Assembly (NCBI GenBank): GCA_018221125.1
Contig: JAAOYC010000057.1
Span: 1-38,677 of the forward strand
Source of the DNA: Candidatus Woesearchaeota archaeon
Lineage (GTDB): Archaea; Nanobdellota; Nanobdellia; Woesearchaeales; WJKL01
DNA length: 38,677 nucleotides
Direction of reading: 5' to 3'
Part shown: positions 8,317-16,903 of the stretch, one piece after another
Layout: each line of letters starts with the position of its first letter
Numbering within the stretch: position 1 is the stretch's first letter
Made by a program: the position numbers and the translations under genes
The notes under the pieces: generated by a model
What the model was told of the DNA's origin: nothing
Databases searched by the model: none
Seen by the model: the letters and a program-made list of their open reading frames with translations, nothing else

Positions 8317-8925
8317 TTACTTTTCCTTGCGATGTCTTACCCATATCATCTTCTTTTCCATCTTAGTGTAATATGTAGGAATTAATAATTTGATGATTTT
8401 AACAAAGAACACTATCGCAATATACAAAAGCAAAGCTCCAAAAAGAGTGTATTTATCAATGACGATATCTGTATAGATCAAGACAATTGCAATATAAGCA
8501 AAAAGACTTGTTTGCATATAAGAAGAAGCCATAAAAGCCATCTTTTTAGGAAGCACATGGAAAAAATCAGCCATGAATAGCCACAAGCTTATTATTCCAA
8601 GCATGATAACAACCATCACTTCTCTAAAATTCTGCAAAATCATATTTTGGATAGAAGGTTCAGCCAATCCATTGTATATGTGATGAAGAATGTCCATTGC
8701 AACAAACAACAATGCCATTGTATTTCCAACAGCAGTATTCCATCCCAATTTCTCTTTCTTGTATCTTCCAAAATAGATACTCATGAGTATCAACGCTGCA
8801 ATAAGTGGAATAGTAATCCACAATAATTCAGGATGATGATAAGGGGCAGTAACTAATTCTAAAAATCTGGAAAGGATAATATTTTCTTTGATTGTTGTTA
8901 AGCTTATTGCAGTTGCATTAATCAT
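8317..8925 (-). CDS. polytopic membrane protein, function unknown
   Basis: 202 residues with about five hydrophobic segments (approximately 35-53, 66-84, 103-121, 128-150, 157-178), a short exposed N-terminus and a basic C-terminus (VRHRKEK). By the positive-inside rule the tail should be cytoplasmic. Histidine-rich turns occur ('PYHHPELLW' at the start of the first segment, 'ILHHIYN' after the second, 'FFHVLP'), which could bind metal, but I see no family signature. It is convergent with herA, with no gap between the stops. Confidence 0.65.
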   Translation of the reverse strand: MINATAISLTTIKENIILSRFLELVTAPYHHPELLWITIPLIAALILMSIYFGRYKKEKLGWNTAVGNTMALLFVAMDILHHIYNGLAEPSIQNMILQNFREVMVVIMLGIISLWLFMADFFHVLPKKMAFMASSYMQTSLFAYIAIVLIYTDIVIDKYTLFGALLLYIAIVFFVKIIKLLIPTYYTKMEKKMIWVRHRKEK

Positions 8926-8981
8926 GTATCTTAGATTCTATGGGACTATTTAATATTTTCTACAAAACTTTAAAAGAAAAG

Positions 8982-8990
8982 TTTATATAC
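8982..8990 (+). promoter_or_regulatory. TATA box before the coiled-coil gene at 9014
   Basis: TTTATATAC lies about 28 bases before the ATG, with the A-rich BRE-like stretch AAAAG just upstream. It is typical of the promoters in this window. Confidence 0.5.
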
Positions 8991-9013
8991 TTTATAATCA
9001 GACAAATTCCAAA

Positions 9014-9472
9014 ATGGACACTGGAACAAATGTCAAAAGACTGGTTAAGATTGACGAACTTATCAAGAGAGGACTGGGAGATGAAGTGATAATAATCAAG
9101 AGCATCTATCTCGAGTTAGCAGATAATTTAAAGCAAGTAAAAGAGCTTATTTCTCAGGTAAGATTTGAAGATATTACAAAAAACAGTTCTGAAAAAATAT
9201 TAAAACCATCAAGAGATGCTATCAATTCCTTTATTTCTGGCCTGGCTCCTTTGGAAAGACTAGAAGGAAGGTTCTATAATATAAGTGAACAGGCTGTTTC
9301 CATGAAAAAAAAGCTGGAAGAGATGAAAAACACATTAGGAGTCTACGGCTCTGCAAAAAAAGCAGCAATTGATTTTGAAAACAACATAATCTATGAGTTT
9401 AAAGTGACTATCCAAAGAGAGTTTGAGCAGGACATTGAATTCAACAAAAAGCTTGACAGTGAATTAAGCTGA
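9014..9472 (+). CDS. coiled-coil protein upstream of the GGDEF gene
   Basis: 152 residues, almost entirely helical with heptad-like spacing (for example 'VSMKKKLEEMKNTLG'), soluble and without catalytic motifs. I recognise no family. It lies 45 bases upstream of the coiled-coil GGDEF protein in the same direction. A TATA-like TTTATATAA between the two shows the second gene can have its own promoter. A shared signalling or scaffold role is only an inference from this adjacency. Confidence 0.6.
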   Translation: MDTGTNVKRLVKIDELIKRGLGDEVIIIKSIYLELADNLKQVKELISQVRFEDITKNSSEKILKPSRDAINSFISGLAPLERLEGRFYNISEQAVSMKKKLEEMKNTLGVYGSAKKAAIDFENNIIYEFKVTIQREFEQDIEFNKKLDSELS

Positions 9473-9517
9473 TTTCTTAAAAATATTTATATAATACTAT
9501 TGTTTGTTTAATAAAAT

Positions 9518-10957
9518 ATGGTATCAAAAGAAGAACTTGAAAATTTAACTGAAATAGAGCTTAGTTTGCTGAAGAATTTTCAGGATCAGATAGACACATT
9601 GCACAGGCATGAACGTTATGTTTACAGATTGGTAAGAAGACTAAAAAGATTAAGAAAATGTATGGAAAAGGGAGATGAAAAAGAGGCTAATTCTTCTTTT
9701 GATGAAATCAAAGGCATTATCCAAGTTCTGAAAAGCGAAATTTTGGAGAAATTCAAGATATTAAAATCAGAAGCAGCAGCAGAAGAGATTCAGCAAACCA
9801 TGAATTATGAAAGAAAAAGAGGCCAGGCTTTCATAGATATAAAAAAATTCCTCATAAATACCTACAATAAACTTGCTAAAGAAGAAGAACTGCTGCAAAA
9901 AAAGAGAACATTAGCTGAAAGAAAGATAAGAAGAGCATTGATAAAATTAAGAGAAGGGATTGAAGAGACAGGTAGGAGAGGATTAAAATTAAATGAGCAG
10001 GTATTTTTATTAATTGAAAAACTGCATGAATTTAAAGAAACATTATACAACTTAATAGCCTATGAATATCAGCTTCTTAAAAATATAGAAAGTAATTTCT
10101 CAAGCAATCTCAAAACAGATGAAAAAATAGAAAAATTCGAAGATATAGATGGAAGGTTAAGGCAGGCTATTGTCAATATCAAAAAACATTTGAGAACAGA
10201 AAAAGAAGAAGTCTACAAGCCATTGATGAATCTCATTGGAAAAGAGATAAGCGGAGCAGAAGCCTTTTTCAGATTAAAAGAAAAAAAGAAAGGAGAGATA
10301 ATAACTTTGGATGATATAAAATCAGACATCTATACAATGATTGATTCCATGGAAATCCTTGAATATCTTTCTGCACTAGAAGCAAACAGGGATATTATTG
10401 AAGAAAAAGCATGGCCTCACATCTATAATTATAAAATAAAAGCCCAGGAGATTGTGGAGAAAATAAAAAAAGAATCTATTGTAGACCCTCTGACAGGATT
10501 ATTCACCAAAAAATTGATGTGGGCCCAATTAGATAACTTAACCTTTGGCTCAGCAGGAAAGCCAGATTCATTCTCAGTTATAATCATGGATATAGATAAT
10601 TTCAAATCTGTCAATGACGTATTGGGCCATCTTGTAGGTGATTCTGTTTTAGCCAAAGTTGCAAGATTGATAAGAGCAAATGTAAGAAACAGCGACATTG
10701 TATGCAGATATGGGGGGGAAGAGTTTGTTATCATAATGCCTAGAACAAAAGCAGCAGAAGCGATTTTAAAAGCAGAAGAGACTAGAAAAGCTGTAGAGAA
10801 GTATGAATTTGGCTTAAGAGACAGGAGAAGGGTAACAATATGCGGAGGAGTTGCTAGCTATGATGGAAAAGTAAGCAAAGAAGAGCTTATAGCATTTGCA
10901 GATGAAAAGCTGTATAAAGCCAAAAGAACACCTGGAAAAAATACTATTGTTTCTTAA
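9518..10957 (+). CDS. coiled-coil GGDEF protein, probable diguanylate cyclase
   Basis: 479 residues. Residues ~1-310 are a long helical, highly charged region that probably forms coiled coils and replaces a classical sensor. Residues ~318-479 are a GGDEF domain with 'DPLTGLFTKK', the metal-binding 'MDIDNF' at 357-362 and GGEEF at 399-403. RNSD at 390-393 fits the RxxD inhibitory site five residues before the signature, so feedback by c-di-GMP is plausible. No membrane segments. It is the second GGDEF protein in the window, with a different N-terminal architecture from the one at 351-1853. No EAL, HD-GYP or PilZ domain is visible in the window. Confidence 0.85.
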   Translation: MVSKEELENLTEIELSLLKNFQDQIDTLHRHERYVYRLVRRLKRLRKCMEKGDEKEANSSFDEIKGIIQVLKSEILEKFKILKSEAAAEEIQQTMNYERKRGQAFIDIKKFLINTYNKLAKEEELLQKKRTLAERKIRRALIKLREGIEETGRRGLKLNEQVFLLIEKLHEFKETLYNLIAYEYQLLKNIESNFSSNLKTDEKIEKFEDIDGRLRQAIVNIKKHLRTEKEEVYKPLMNLIGKEISGAEAFFRLKEKKKGEIITLDDIKSDIYTMIDSMEILEYLSALEANRDIIEEKAWPHIYNYKIKAQEIVEKIKKESIVDPLTGLFTKKLMWAQLDNLTFGSAGKPDSFSVIIMDIDNFKSVNDVLGHLVGDSVLAKVARLIRANVRNSDIVCRYGGEEFVIIMPRTKAAEAILKAEETRKAVEKYEFGLRDRRRVTICGGVASYDGKVSKEELIAFADEKLYKAKRTPGKNTIVS

Positions 10958-10981
10958 CTAACGAGTAGTAAAAACCGAAAG

Positions 10982-10990
10982 ATTTATAAA
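10982..10990 (+). promoter_or_regulatory. TATA box of the gene at 11013
   Basis: ATTTATAAA is preceded by a purine-rich BRE-like stretch (CCGAAAG) and is centred about 27 bases before the ATG. Confidence 0.5.
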
Positions 10991-11012
10991 GGAGTAATAA
11001 TATTAATATCAT

Positions 11013-11360
11013 ATGGGATTAGCTGACAAACTTAAGGAAGAAGGAATAAAAAAGACAACCATGTCTATAAGAGTCGAGGAAAAGTCAGGCAACTTGCTGG
11101 AATTCTATCTAAAAGCAGATAAGTTGGAAGGCGATGGTGACAGAAGATTTGTTTACGGCCCAGTTGTTCCAAATACTCATCCTGAACATGATGATAATGG
11201 CTATTTGGATTTAGTTAAAAACCTTGTTTCTGAAGAGATTCATATCTCTGAAAAAGAAGCCAAAAAATTAATTATAGCAGCACAGGTAAAAATAGAAGCA
11301 TGTGCAATAGCAGGAATCGAGATTTCAAATAAGCGGGATTTCTATTATATACCAGAGTAA
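11013..11360 (+). CDS. hypothetical protein (115 aa)
   Basis: I do not recognise a family. The protein is small, soluble and acidic. A beta-rich first half ('TTMSIRVEEKSGNLLEFYLKA') leads to a loop rich in His, Asp and Pro ('VPNTHPEHDDNG'), then a helical segment rich in Glu and Lys and a short C-terminal strand. The His/Asp loop could bind metal, but that is speculation. It has its own TATA box and stands between the GGDEF gene and mre11, both on the same strand. Confidence 0.6.
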   Translation: MGLADKLKEEGIKKTTMSIRVEEKSGNLLEFYLKADKLEGDGDRRFVYGPVVPNTHPEHDDNGYLDLVKNLVSEEIHISEKEAKKLIIAAQVKIEACAIAGIEISNKRDFYYIPE

Positions 11361-11475
11361 ATTATATACTCTATTCTCAATAAATTTAAATAACATCTAA
11401 TTTTATTTCTATTTGGGGCAAACAATATATGAAACTTACGAATAAAATAAGTAAGGTTTAAGATTTTCAAAGAAA

Positions 11476-12705
11476 ATGTTAAAATTCGCACATCTGGCAG
11501 ACTGTCATATCGGTTCTTGGAGAGATCCAAAACTAAGAGAAATCTCAACAAAAGCTTTTGCTAAAGCTATGAATCTATGCATGGACAGGAATGTAGATTT
11601 TATCCTGATTTCTGGTGATTTATTCAACACTTCAGTTCCTTCAATTGACTGTTTGAAAGAGACAGTAAAAAAACTCAAGGAATTGAAAGATAATGATATT
11701 CCTGTTTATATTGTTCCAGGCTCGCATGATTTTTCTCCATCAGGAAAAACAATAATAGAAGTTCTTCAGGAAGCTGGCTTGCTGACAAATGTTGCAAAAG
11801 GAGAAGAGTCCAATGAAAAGCTGAAGCTCAAATTCACAATAGACAAGAAAACAGGGGCAAAGATTACTGGATTGCTGGGGAAAAAAGGAGGATTAGAAAA
11901 AGATTATTATCAAAGCCTTGCAAAAGAGCATCTTGAATCAGAAGAGGGCTATAAAATCTTCATGTTCCATTCAGCTTTGACTGAATTCAAGCCAGAAGAG
12001 ATGAAAGATATGGACTCCCAGCCATTATCCTTTTTTCCAAAAAATTTCAATTACTATGCAGGAGGCCATGTCCATTACAGATTCAGGAAAAAAGAAGATG
12101 GCTATGGCTTGATTGCATTTCCAGGGCCTTTATTTCCAAATAATTTCAAAGAGCTTGAAGATTTGGAAAGAGGAAGCATCTACATAGTTGAAACAGATGG
12201 AGATGAAACAAAGATTGAGATTGAGCCAATCCAGATCCTTAACATCCACAAGATAAAGATTGAGGCAGACAATAAGACTCCTGCCCAGGTTGAAGAAGAA
12301 ATCAGCGAGGCTGTTGAAGGAAAAGAATTCAATAATACAATAATAACATTGAGGATTGAAGGAATATTATTATCTGGAAAAACATCTGACATTAATTTCA
12401 AGGAAATCTATGAAAAGCTCTACAACAAATCAGCTTACTTTGTTATGAAAAATACAAACAAGCTTACAACAAAAGAATTTGAAGAGATAAAAGTTGAAAA
12501 AGGCTCTGTTGATGATATTGAATCAAAGATGATTAAGGAGCATCTTGGACAGATCAAAGTAACAGATCTTAATCCTGAAAAAGAGGAAAGATTAATTAAA
12601 GACTTAATGCAAACTCTTTCTAAAGAAAAACTTGAAGGTGAAACAAATCCTGTTTTTGAAAGCAGATTAAAACAAGAATTTGATAACCTTCTGGATTTAG
12701 ATTAA
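11476..12705 (+). CDS. mre11: Mre11/SbcD-type DNA repair nuclease
   Basis: 409 residues. The calcineurin-type phosphoesterase motifs are in order: D9-x-H11 ('ADCHIG'), 'SGDLF' with D48, 'PGSHD' with H84/D85, 'MFHSAL' and 'GGHVHYRF'. The usual Asn of GNHD is Ser, a variation I believe also occurs in other archaeal Mre11 proteins. The C-terminal half carries the capping domain and a charged helical tail that would bind Rad50. Mre11-Rad50 processes DNA ends with HerA and NurA. No rad50 follows: acylphosphatase begins 1 base after the stop, so the complex partner is encoded outside the window. The first residues are directly in the phosphoesterase fold, supporting this start. Confidence 0.88.
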   Translation: MLKFAHLADCHIGSWRDPKLREISTKAFAKAMNLCMDRNVDFILISGDLFNTSVPSIDCLKETVKKLKELKDNDIPVYIVPGSHDFSPSGKTIIEVLQEAGLLTNVAKGEESNEKLKLKFTIDKKTGAKITGLLGKKGGLEKDYYQSLAKEHLESEEGYKIFMFHSALTEFKPEEMKDMDSQPLSFFPKNFNYYAGGHVHYRFRKKEDGYGLIAFPGPLFPNNFKELEDLERGSIYIVETDGDETKIEIEPIQILNIHKIKIEADNKTPAQVEEEISEAVEGKEFNNTIITLRIEGILLSGKTSDINFKEIYEKLYNKSAYFVMKNTNKLTTKEFEEIKVEKGSVDDIESKMIKEHLGQIKVTDLNPEKEERLIKDLMQTLSKEKLEGETNPVFESRLKQEFDNLLDLD

Positions 12706-12706
12706 A

Positions 12707-12985
12707 ATGCCAAAATCAAGGATACATATGATAGTTCATGGTAGAGTTCAAGGAGTTTTCTTCAGGGCAAATGCTCAAAAACAAGCAAGAAAACTAAATA
12801 TTACTGGCTTGGTCAAAAACACTCCTGATAGATGTGTTGAAATCATTGCAGAAGGAGAAGAAACTGCTTTAAAGAAATTAGCAGTATGGTGCAGCAAAGG
12901 CCCACTGCTATCAAGAATAGATAATGTAGAAACAAGCTGGGAAAAATATACAGGAGAATTTGAGACTTTTTCTATAAGATATTAA
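12707..12985 (+). CDS. acyP: acylphosphatase
   Basis: 92 residues, the normal length for the family. The phosphate-binding loop 'GRVQGVFFR' near residues 12-20 supplies the catalytic Arg, and the catalytic Asn is in 'VKNTPD' near residue 38. 'EGEE..L..L..WC..GP..SR' fits the second half of the fold. It hydrolyses carboxyl-phosphate bonds in acyl phosphates. It starts one base after the mre11 stop, so the two are probably cotranscribed and translationally coupled. It is convergent with gatB and overlaps its end by 4 bases. Confidence 0.9.
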   Translation: MPKSRIHMIVHGRVQGVFFRANAQKQARKLNITGLVKNTPDRCVEIIAEGEETALKKLAVWCSKGPLLSRIDNVETSWEKYTGEFETFSIRY

Positions 12986-14388
12986 TCAATCAATTCTTTC
13001 ATCAATTTATTAACCATAGCAGGGTCTGCCTGCCCTTTTGTCTTTCTCATTACTTGTCCAATTAGGAACTGCAATGATTTCTTTTCTCCTGTTTGATAAT
13101 CTTCAACAGCTTTTGGATTCTCAGAAATAGCTTCTTCGCAGAATCTTTGTATCTGTTTTGTGTCAACTATCATCTTTACACCCTGCTTTGCAACATAATC
13201 TTTTGGAGAAAATGGTTTTTGTATCAGCTCTTCAAGGATTTTCTTAGCAACAGCATCTGTTATCTCTTTTTTCTCAACCATCTTCAATAATTCAATCAGA
13301 TGCTTTTCATCAATAACTAAATCTTTCATCTCTTTATTATTATAATTCAACACTCTTACTAATTCTCTTCTCAGCCATTTTGCAGCCAGAACAGGATCCA
13401 CTTCTTCAGCAACTTTCTCAAACAATTCTGCCAATAATCTTTCAGCTGCAATCACTCTAGCATCATCTTCTGTAATCTTAAAATCCCTTGCATATCTTAT
13501 TGCTTTTTCTTGAGCAAGCTCAGGCATTTTATCAGAAACTTCTTTAATCCATTTTGTAGAAATCTCTGTCTTGACTAGATCAGGATCAATAATATAACCA
13601 TACTCTTCTTCAACCTCTTTCTTCCTCATGCTTCTTGTTATTCCTACATCTGAATCCCATGCTCTTGTTTCCTGCACAATTGACTTAACTTCCTGCTTCT
13701 GTCTCTCAACTTCATATTTCAAAGCTCTTTCAATCTCTTTAAATCCAGTAATATTTTTTATCTCAACTCTTGTATATTTGCTTTCCTTAATGCTGATATT
13801 GGCATCTGCTTTAATCACACATCTATTAACATCAAATATTCCAAGATAATTAAGAATAGTAATCAGCTGCTTCATAAAATCTCTTGCTTCTTCAGGACTT
13901 TCCAAATCTGGTTCTGTAACAACTTCAACAAGAGGGTCTCCACTTCTGTTATAATCAACAAGCACATATTTGCTTTCCATTATCCCAGCAGGATGTATCA
14001 GAGCAGCAGGATCTTCTTCCATATGAACTCTTGTTATCCCAACAGTCTTTCCGCTTCCTAATCTTAACTTCCCATTTATTCCAAGAGGAATCTCATATTG
14101 AGAAATCTGATAGTTCTTTGCCATATCTGGATAAAAATATGATTTCCTGGAAAAAATAAGCTCAGGCGAAATCTTGCATCCCAAAGCAATACACAGCCTC
14201 AAAGCATACTCAACTGCTTTCTTGTTCAATACAGGTTTGCTTCCAGGCATTCCAAGGCAAACTTCACAAGTCCTTGAATTTGGTTTATCATCTCCAGAAG
14301 TTGCACAGCCACAAAATAGCTTTGTATCAGTAGCCATCTCAACATGAATCTCCAATCCAATTACAACATCTGTTGTGAATTTATTCAT
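12982..14388 (-). CDS. gatB: Asp/Glu-tRNA amidotransferase subunit B
   Basis: 468 residues, normal length. The N-terminal catalytic domain begins 'DVVIGLEIHVEM' and includes the zinc-binding Cys pairs ('FCGCA', 'CEVCLGMPG') and the kinase-like core 'VDYNRSGDPLVEVVTEPD'. The C-terminal helical and YqeY-like tail binds tRNA. GatB phosphorylates the mischarged aminoacyl-tRNA and takes ammonia from GatA. In archaea, which use GatDE for Gln, GatCAB generally makes Asn-tRNA. It is the last gene of a six-gene leftward operon and overlaps the flavoprotein gene by the 4-base ATGA. It is separated from gatA by two unrelated genes. Confidence 0.95.
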   Translation of the reverse strand: MNKFTTDVVIGLEIHVEMATDTKLFCGCATSGDDKPNSRTCEVCLGMPGSKPVLNKKAVEYALRLCIALGCKISPELIFSRKSYFYPDMAKNYQISQYEIPLGINGKLRLGSGKTVGITRVHMEEDPAALIHPAGIMESKYVLVDYNRSGDPLVEVVTEPDLESPEEARDFMKQLITILNYLGIFDVNRCVIKADANISIKESKYTRVEIKNITGFKEIERALKYEVERQKQEVKSIVQETRAWDSDVGITRSMRKKEVEEEYGYIIDPDLVKTEISTKWIKEVSDKMPELAQEKAIRYARDFKITEDDARVIAAERLLAELFEKVAEEVDPVLAAKWLRRELVRVLNYNNKEMKDLVIDEKHLIELLKMVEKKEITDAVAKKILEELIQKPFSPKDYVAKQGVKMIVDTKQIQRFCEEAISENPKAVEDYQTGEKKSLQFLIGQVMRKTKGQADPAMVNKLMKELID

Positions 14389-14735
14389 GCTAATTTCCTC
14401 ACTTCTTTAACACTAATAACAACAGCCCCTTTTGCAGGCTCTTCTTTATTTTCTTCAAGAGCCTTCACAAAATCTAGCCATTCTCCTGAATCAAAATATT
14501 TAGCTTCTCCGATTAATTTATAGCCATTCCAATCTTTATCCCATACTGCAAGACAAACATTTGGATTTGCTAGAATGTTCTCTTTAGTTTGAGACATATG
14601 ATTATCTGTTATAATCAATTTCTCATCTTTTACTTTAACAAAAGCTACAACATTTACATTTGGTTTTCCATCTAGATTAACAGTAGCTAAAGATACAGGA
14701 TTCTCTTCAATTATTTTCTTAACTTCTTCTTTCAT
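14385..14735 (-). CDS. pyridoxamine 5'-phosphate oxidase-like split-barrel protein
   Basis: 116 residues from the ATG at 14735. The pattern 'PVSLATVNLDGKPNVNVVAF', 'ITDNHMSQTKENILANPNVCLAVWD' and 'YKLIGEA' fits the FMN-binding split-barrel (PPOX) family of small flavin or F420-dependent oxidoreductases. Several upstream ATGs exist (up to 14792), all inside the DUF1653 coding region. I chose 14735 because GGAG lies 5-8 bases before it and the domain starts there, giving a 17-base overlap with DUF1653. It overlaps gatB by ATGA. Substrate unknown; the position inside a gat operon does not by itself define its role. Confidence 0.8.
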   Translation of the reverse strand: MKEEVKKIIEENPVSLATVNLDGKPNVNVVAFVKVKDEKLIITDNHMSQTKENILANPNVCLAVWDKDWNGYKLIGEAKYFDSGEWLDFVKALEENKEEPAKGAVVISVKEVRKLA

Positions 14736-14940
14736 TTTCTCCAATATATTCAAATCTTGGAATTTCATTTCCATCAACATCAACCATTTCAAAAAACATT
14801 TCTTTAGGCCTTACCCAAAATGAATTATCTCCATAGAGTGCTTTGTAAACAACCATTTCCTGTAATGTTTCGCTATGCTTTGCTACTCCAATAACCTCAT
14901 AATAATTTCCCTTATAGTGTTTATATTTCCCTAATTTCAT
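14719..14940 (-). CDS. DUF1653 protein
   Basis: 73 residues matching DUF1653: start 'LGKYKHYKGNYYEVIGVAKHS', then 'VVYKALYGDNSFWVRPKEMFFE' in the centre. It is a small beta-barrel-like domain common in bacteria and some archaea, with unknown function. The start overlaps the end of gatA by 4 bases (ATGA) and its end overlaps the PPOX gene, so all are probably translated from one message. Confidence 0.85.
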   Translation of the reverse strand: MKLGKYKHYKGNYYEVIGVAKHSETLQEMVVYKALYGDNSFWVRPKEMFFEMVDVDGNEIPRFEYIGENERRS

Positions 14941-16343
14941 TTTACCAAATCACTTCCAATTCTTATCAAGCTGTTTTCATCAAAATGATTTGCAATCAGC
15001 ATCATTCCAACTGGCAATTTACCTTCAAAACCAACAGGAACATTCATATGTGGTAGTCCTGCTAAATTCGGTCCAACAGTCAGATTATCAATATTATAAT
15101 GGTCTAAAACACTAAGCTTGTCAATATCTGTAAACTTAGGAGGCAGCATAGAAACAGTTGGGCATACCAAAGCATCAAATTCCTTGAATGCTTTCTTGTA
15201 TTCCTGGATTATCTTTGTCCTGACAGCCATTGCTTTCATATAATAAGCATCTCTGTATCCAGCCATTCTTGCAAAAGTTCCCAGTATAATCCTTCTTTTT
15301 GCTTCTTGTCCTAAATGCATGCTTCTAACTTTTGTAAAATATTCATTAAATCCCTCTTCAAGCTTCTCATGTTTTCCATATCTCATTCCGCAATACTTTG
15401 CCAAATTAGTAGAAGCTTCTGAAGTTGAAATCAGATAATAAGTAGGAATCCCAAATTTTATAGCTGTTGGCAAAGAAATCTCTTCATATTCAGCTCCCAG
15501 TCCTTCGAGCTCTGCAATCTTTCCCCTGACAGCTTTTTCAACACCAGCATCTGCTCCATTAAAAGCTTCTTTGATAACTCCAATTTTCATTCCAGAAATA
15601 TCAATATCAATCTGTTTTGTATAATCATCAACAGGCTTATCAGCGCAAGTGCTTTCATTTTCATCAAATCCAGCAATGACTTCCATCATCAAAGCAATAT
15701 CATCTGCATATTTTGCCATTGGCCCGATTTTATCTAAACTATTAGAATAATCAAGCAATCCATATCTTGAAACTCTCCCATAAGTTGGGCATAATCCAAA
15801 TACTCCGCAAAACGAAGCAGGATTTACAATACTTCCTCCTGTGCTTTCTCCTAAACTAATATGTGGAAAATCTGCTTTCTGGCTTATCCCTCCGCTTCCT
15901 CCACTTGAGCCACCGCAAGCTCTTTCTTTATCAAATGGATTCAAAGGTTTTTCATAACCAATTCCCATATTAACAGAAAATGCTCCAAAGCCAAACTCAT
16001 CCTGGCTAGTCTTTCCAATTACAATCCCTCCTTCTTTCTTCACTCTTTCAACAACAGTTGCATCAAAAGTTGGCCTATAACCCTTCAATATCCTGCTTCC
16101 TGCAGTTGTCTCAACTCCTTTTACACAGATAGCATCTTTAAAAGAGACAGGCAGTCCTGCTAATTTCCCTGAAGGATTCTTTGCAACCTTCTCAGCCTGC
16201 TCTAAAGCTTCTTTCTCAGAAACAGCATTAAAATAATGATATTCTTTATTGATTTTCTTAATCTGTTCAATGACTTTCCTTGTATGCTCAACTACATCAA
16301 TGTCTCCATTCCTTATCTGGGTAATAAAATCAACTGCTTTCAT
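14937..16343 (-). CDS. gatA: Asp/Glu-tRNA amidotransferase subunit A
   Basis: 468 residues. Amidase-signature enzyme with catalytic Lys69 ('SFKDA'), cis-Ser147 in the glycine/serine-rich 'GGSSGGSGG' and nucleophile Ser171 in 'TGGSI'. It hydrolyses Gln to supply ammonia to GatB. An oddity: the usual 'GSDTGGSIRQPA' around the nucleophile reads 'GESTGGSIVNPA' here, so the Asp and the Arg of the signature are both replaced (see findings). Starts and stops overlap the neighbouring cyclophilin and DUF1653 genes by 4 bases each. gatC, gatA and gatB are all in this operon but are not adjacent to each other. Confidence 0.93.
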   Translation of the reverse strand: MKAVDFITQIRNGDIDVVEHTRKVIEQIKKINKEYHYFNAVSEKEALEQAEKVAKNPSGKLAGLPVSFKDAICVKGVETTAGSRILKGYRPTFDATVVERVKKEGGIVIGKTSQDEFGFGAFSVNMGIGYEKPLNPFDKERACGGSSGGSGGISQKADFPHISLGESTGGSIVNPASFCGVFGLCPTYGRVSRYGLLDYSNSLDKIGPMAKYADDIALMMEVIAGFDENESTCADKPVDDYTKQIDIDISGMKIGVIKEAFNGADAGVEKAVRGKIAELEGLGAEYEEISLPTAIKFGIPTYYLISTSEASTNLAKYCGMRYGKHEKLEEGFNEYFTKVRSMHLGQEAKRRIILGTFARMAGYRDAYYMKAMAVRTKIIQEYKKAFKEFDALVCPTVSMLPPKFTDIDKLSVLDHYNIDNLTVGPNLAGLPHMNVPVGFEGKLPVGMMLIANHFDENSLIRIGSDLVK

Positions 16344-16903
16344 TCTAAAGTAATTTTATTGATAATAACATCTTTTACAGGCTTATCATTAGCTCCTGTT
16401 TCAACTTTTCCAATCGCCTCAACTATATCCTTTCCATCAACAACCTTGCCAAAAACAGGATGCTTTGTATCAAGAAAATTATTATTTATTAAATTGATAA
16501 AAAATTGGCTTGAGCCAGTATTAGGTCCTGCATTTGCCATGGAAATTGTTCCTTTATCATTTCTATTGTTATCAGCAAACTCATCTTTTATCTTTGGAAT
16601 ATTTGGATCCCCCATTCCAGTTCCAGTTGGGTCTCCTCCTTGAATCATAAATCCGTCAATAATTCTGTGGAAAATAACACCTTTGTAAATTCCTTTTTCA
16701 ACCAATCCAATAAAATTTCCAGTTGTCAAAGGCATTGTATCCTCAAATAATTCAATTTTAAATTCTCCCATATTAGTATCAAATACAGCTATTTTATTCA
16801 TTTTATTTCCTCCTTTAAACAATAAGAGCATAGCAGCAGCAATTAATGCTATTGCAACATAAGATACCCTCTTTAGTGTTTTCTTCCTGATTCTTATTTT
16901 CAT
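16340..16903 (-). CDS. membrane-anchored cyclophilin-type peptidyl-prolyl isomerase
   Basis: 187 residues. A basic N-terminus (KIRIRKKTLKR) is followed by a hydrophobic segment at about 14-30 that should act as a membrane anchor or uncleaved signal. The cyclophilin domain follows: 'FEDTMPLTTGNFIGLVEKGIY', 'GVIFHRIIDGFMIQGGD', 'GTISMANAGPNTGSSQFFI'. The catalytic Arg and the FxxxQ pattern are present. It would act on proteins outside the cell membrane. Its gene sits between gatC and gatA with ATGA overlaps on both sides, an unusual place for an exported foldase. An internal ATG at residue 34 (MNKIAVFD) would give a cytosolic form; I keep the long form because it preserves the 4-base overlap with gatC. 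Confidence 0.88.
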   Translation of the reverse strand: MKIRIRKKTLKRVSYVAIALIAAAMLLLFKGGNKMNKIAVFDTNMGEFKIELFEDTMPLTTGNFIGLVEKGIYKGVIFHRIIDGFMIQGGDPTGTGMGDPNIPKIKDEFADNNRNDKGTISMANAGPNTGSSQFFINLINNNFLDTKHPVFGKVVDGKDIVEAIGKVETGANDKPVKDVIINKITLE

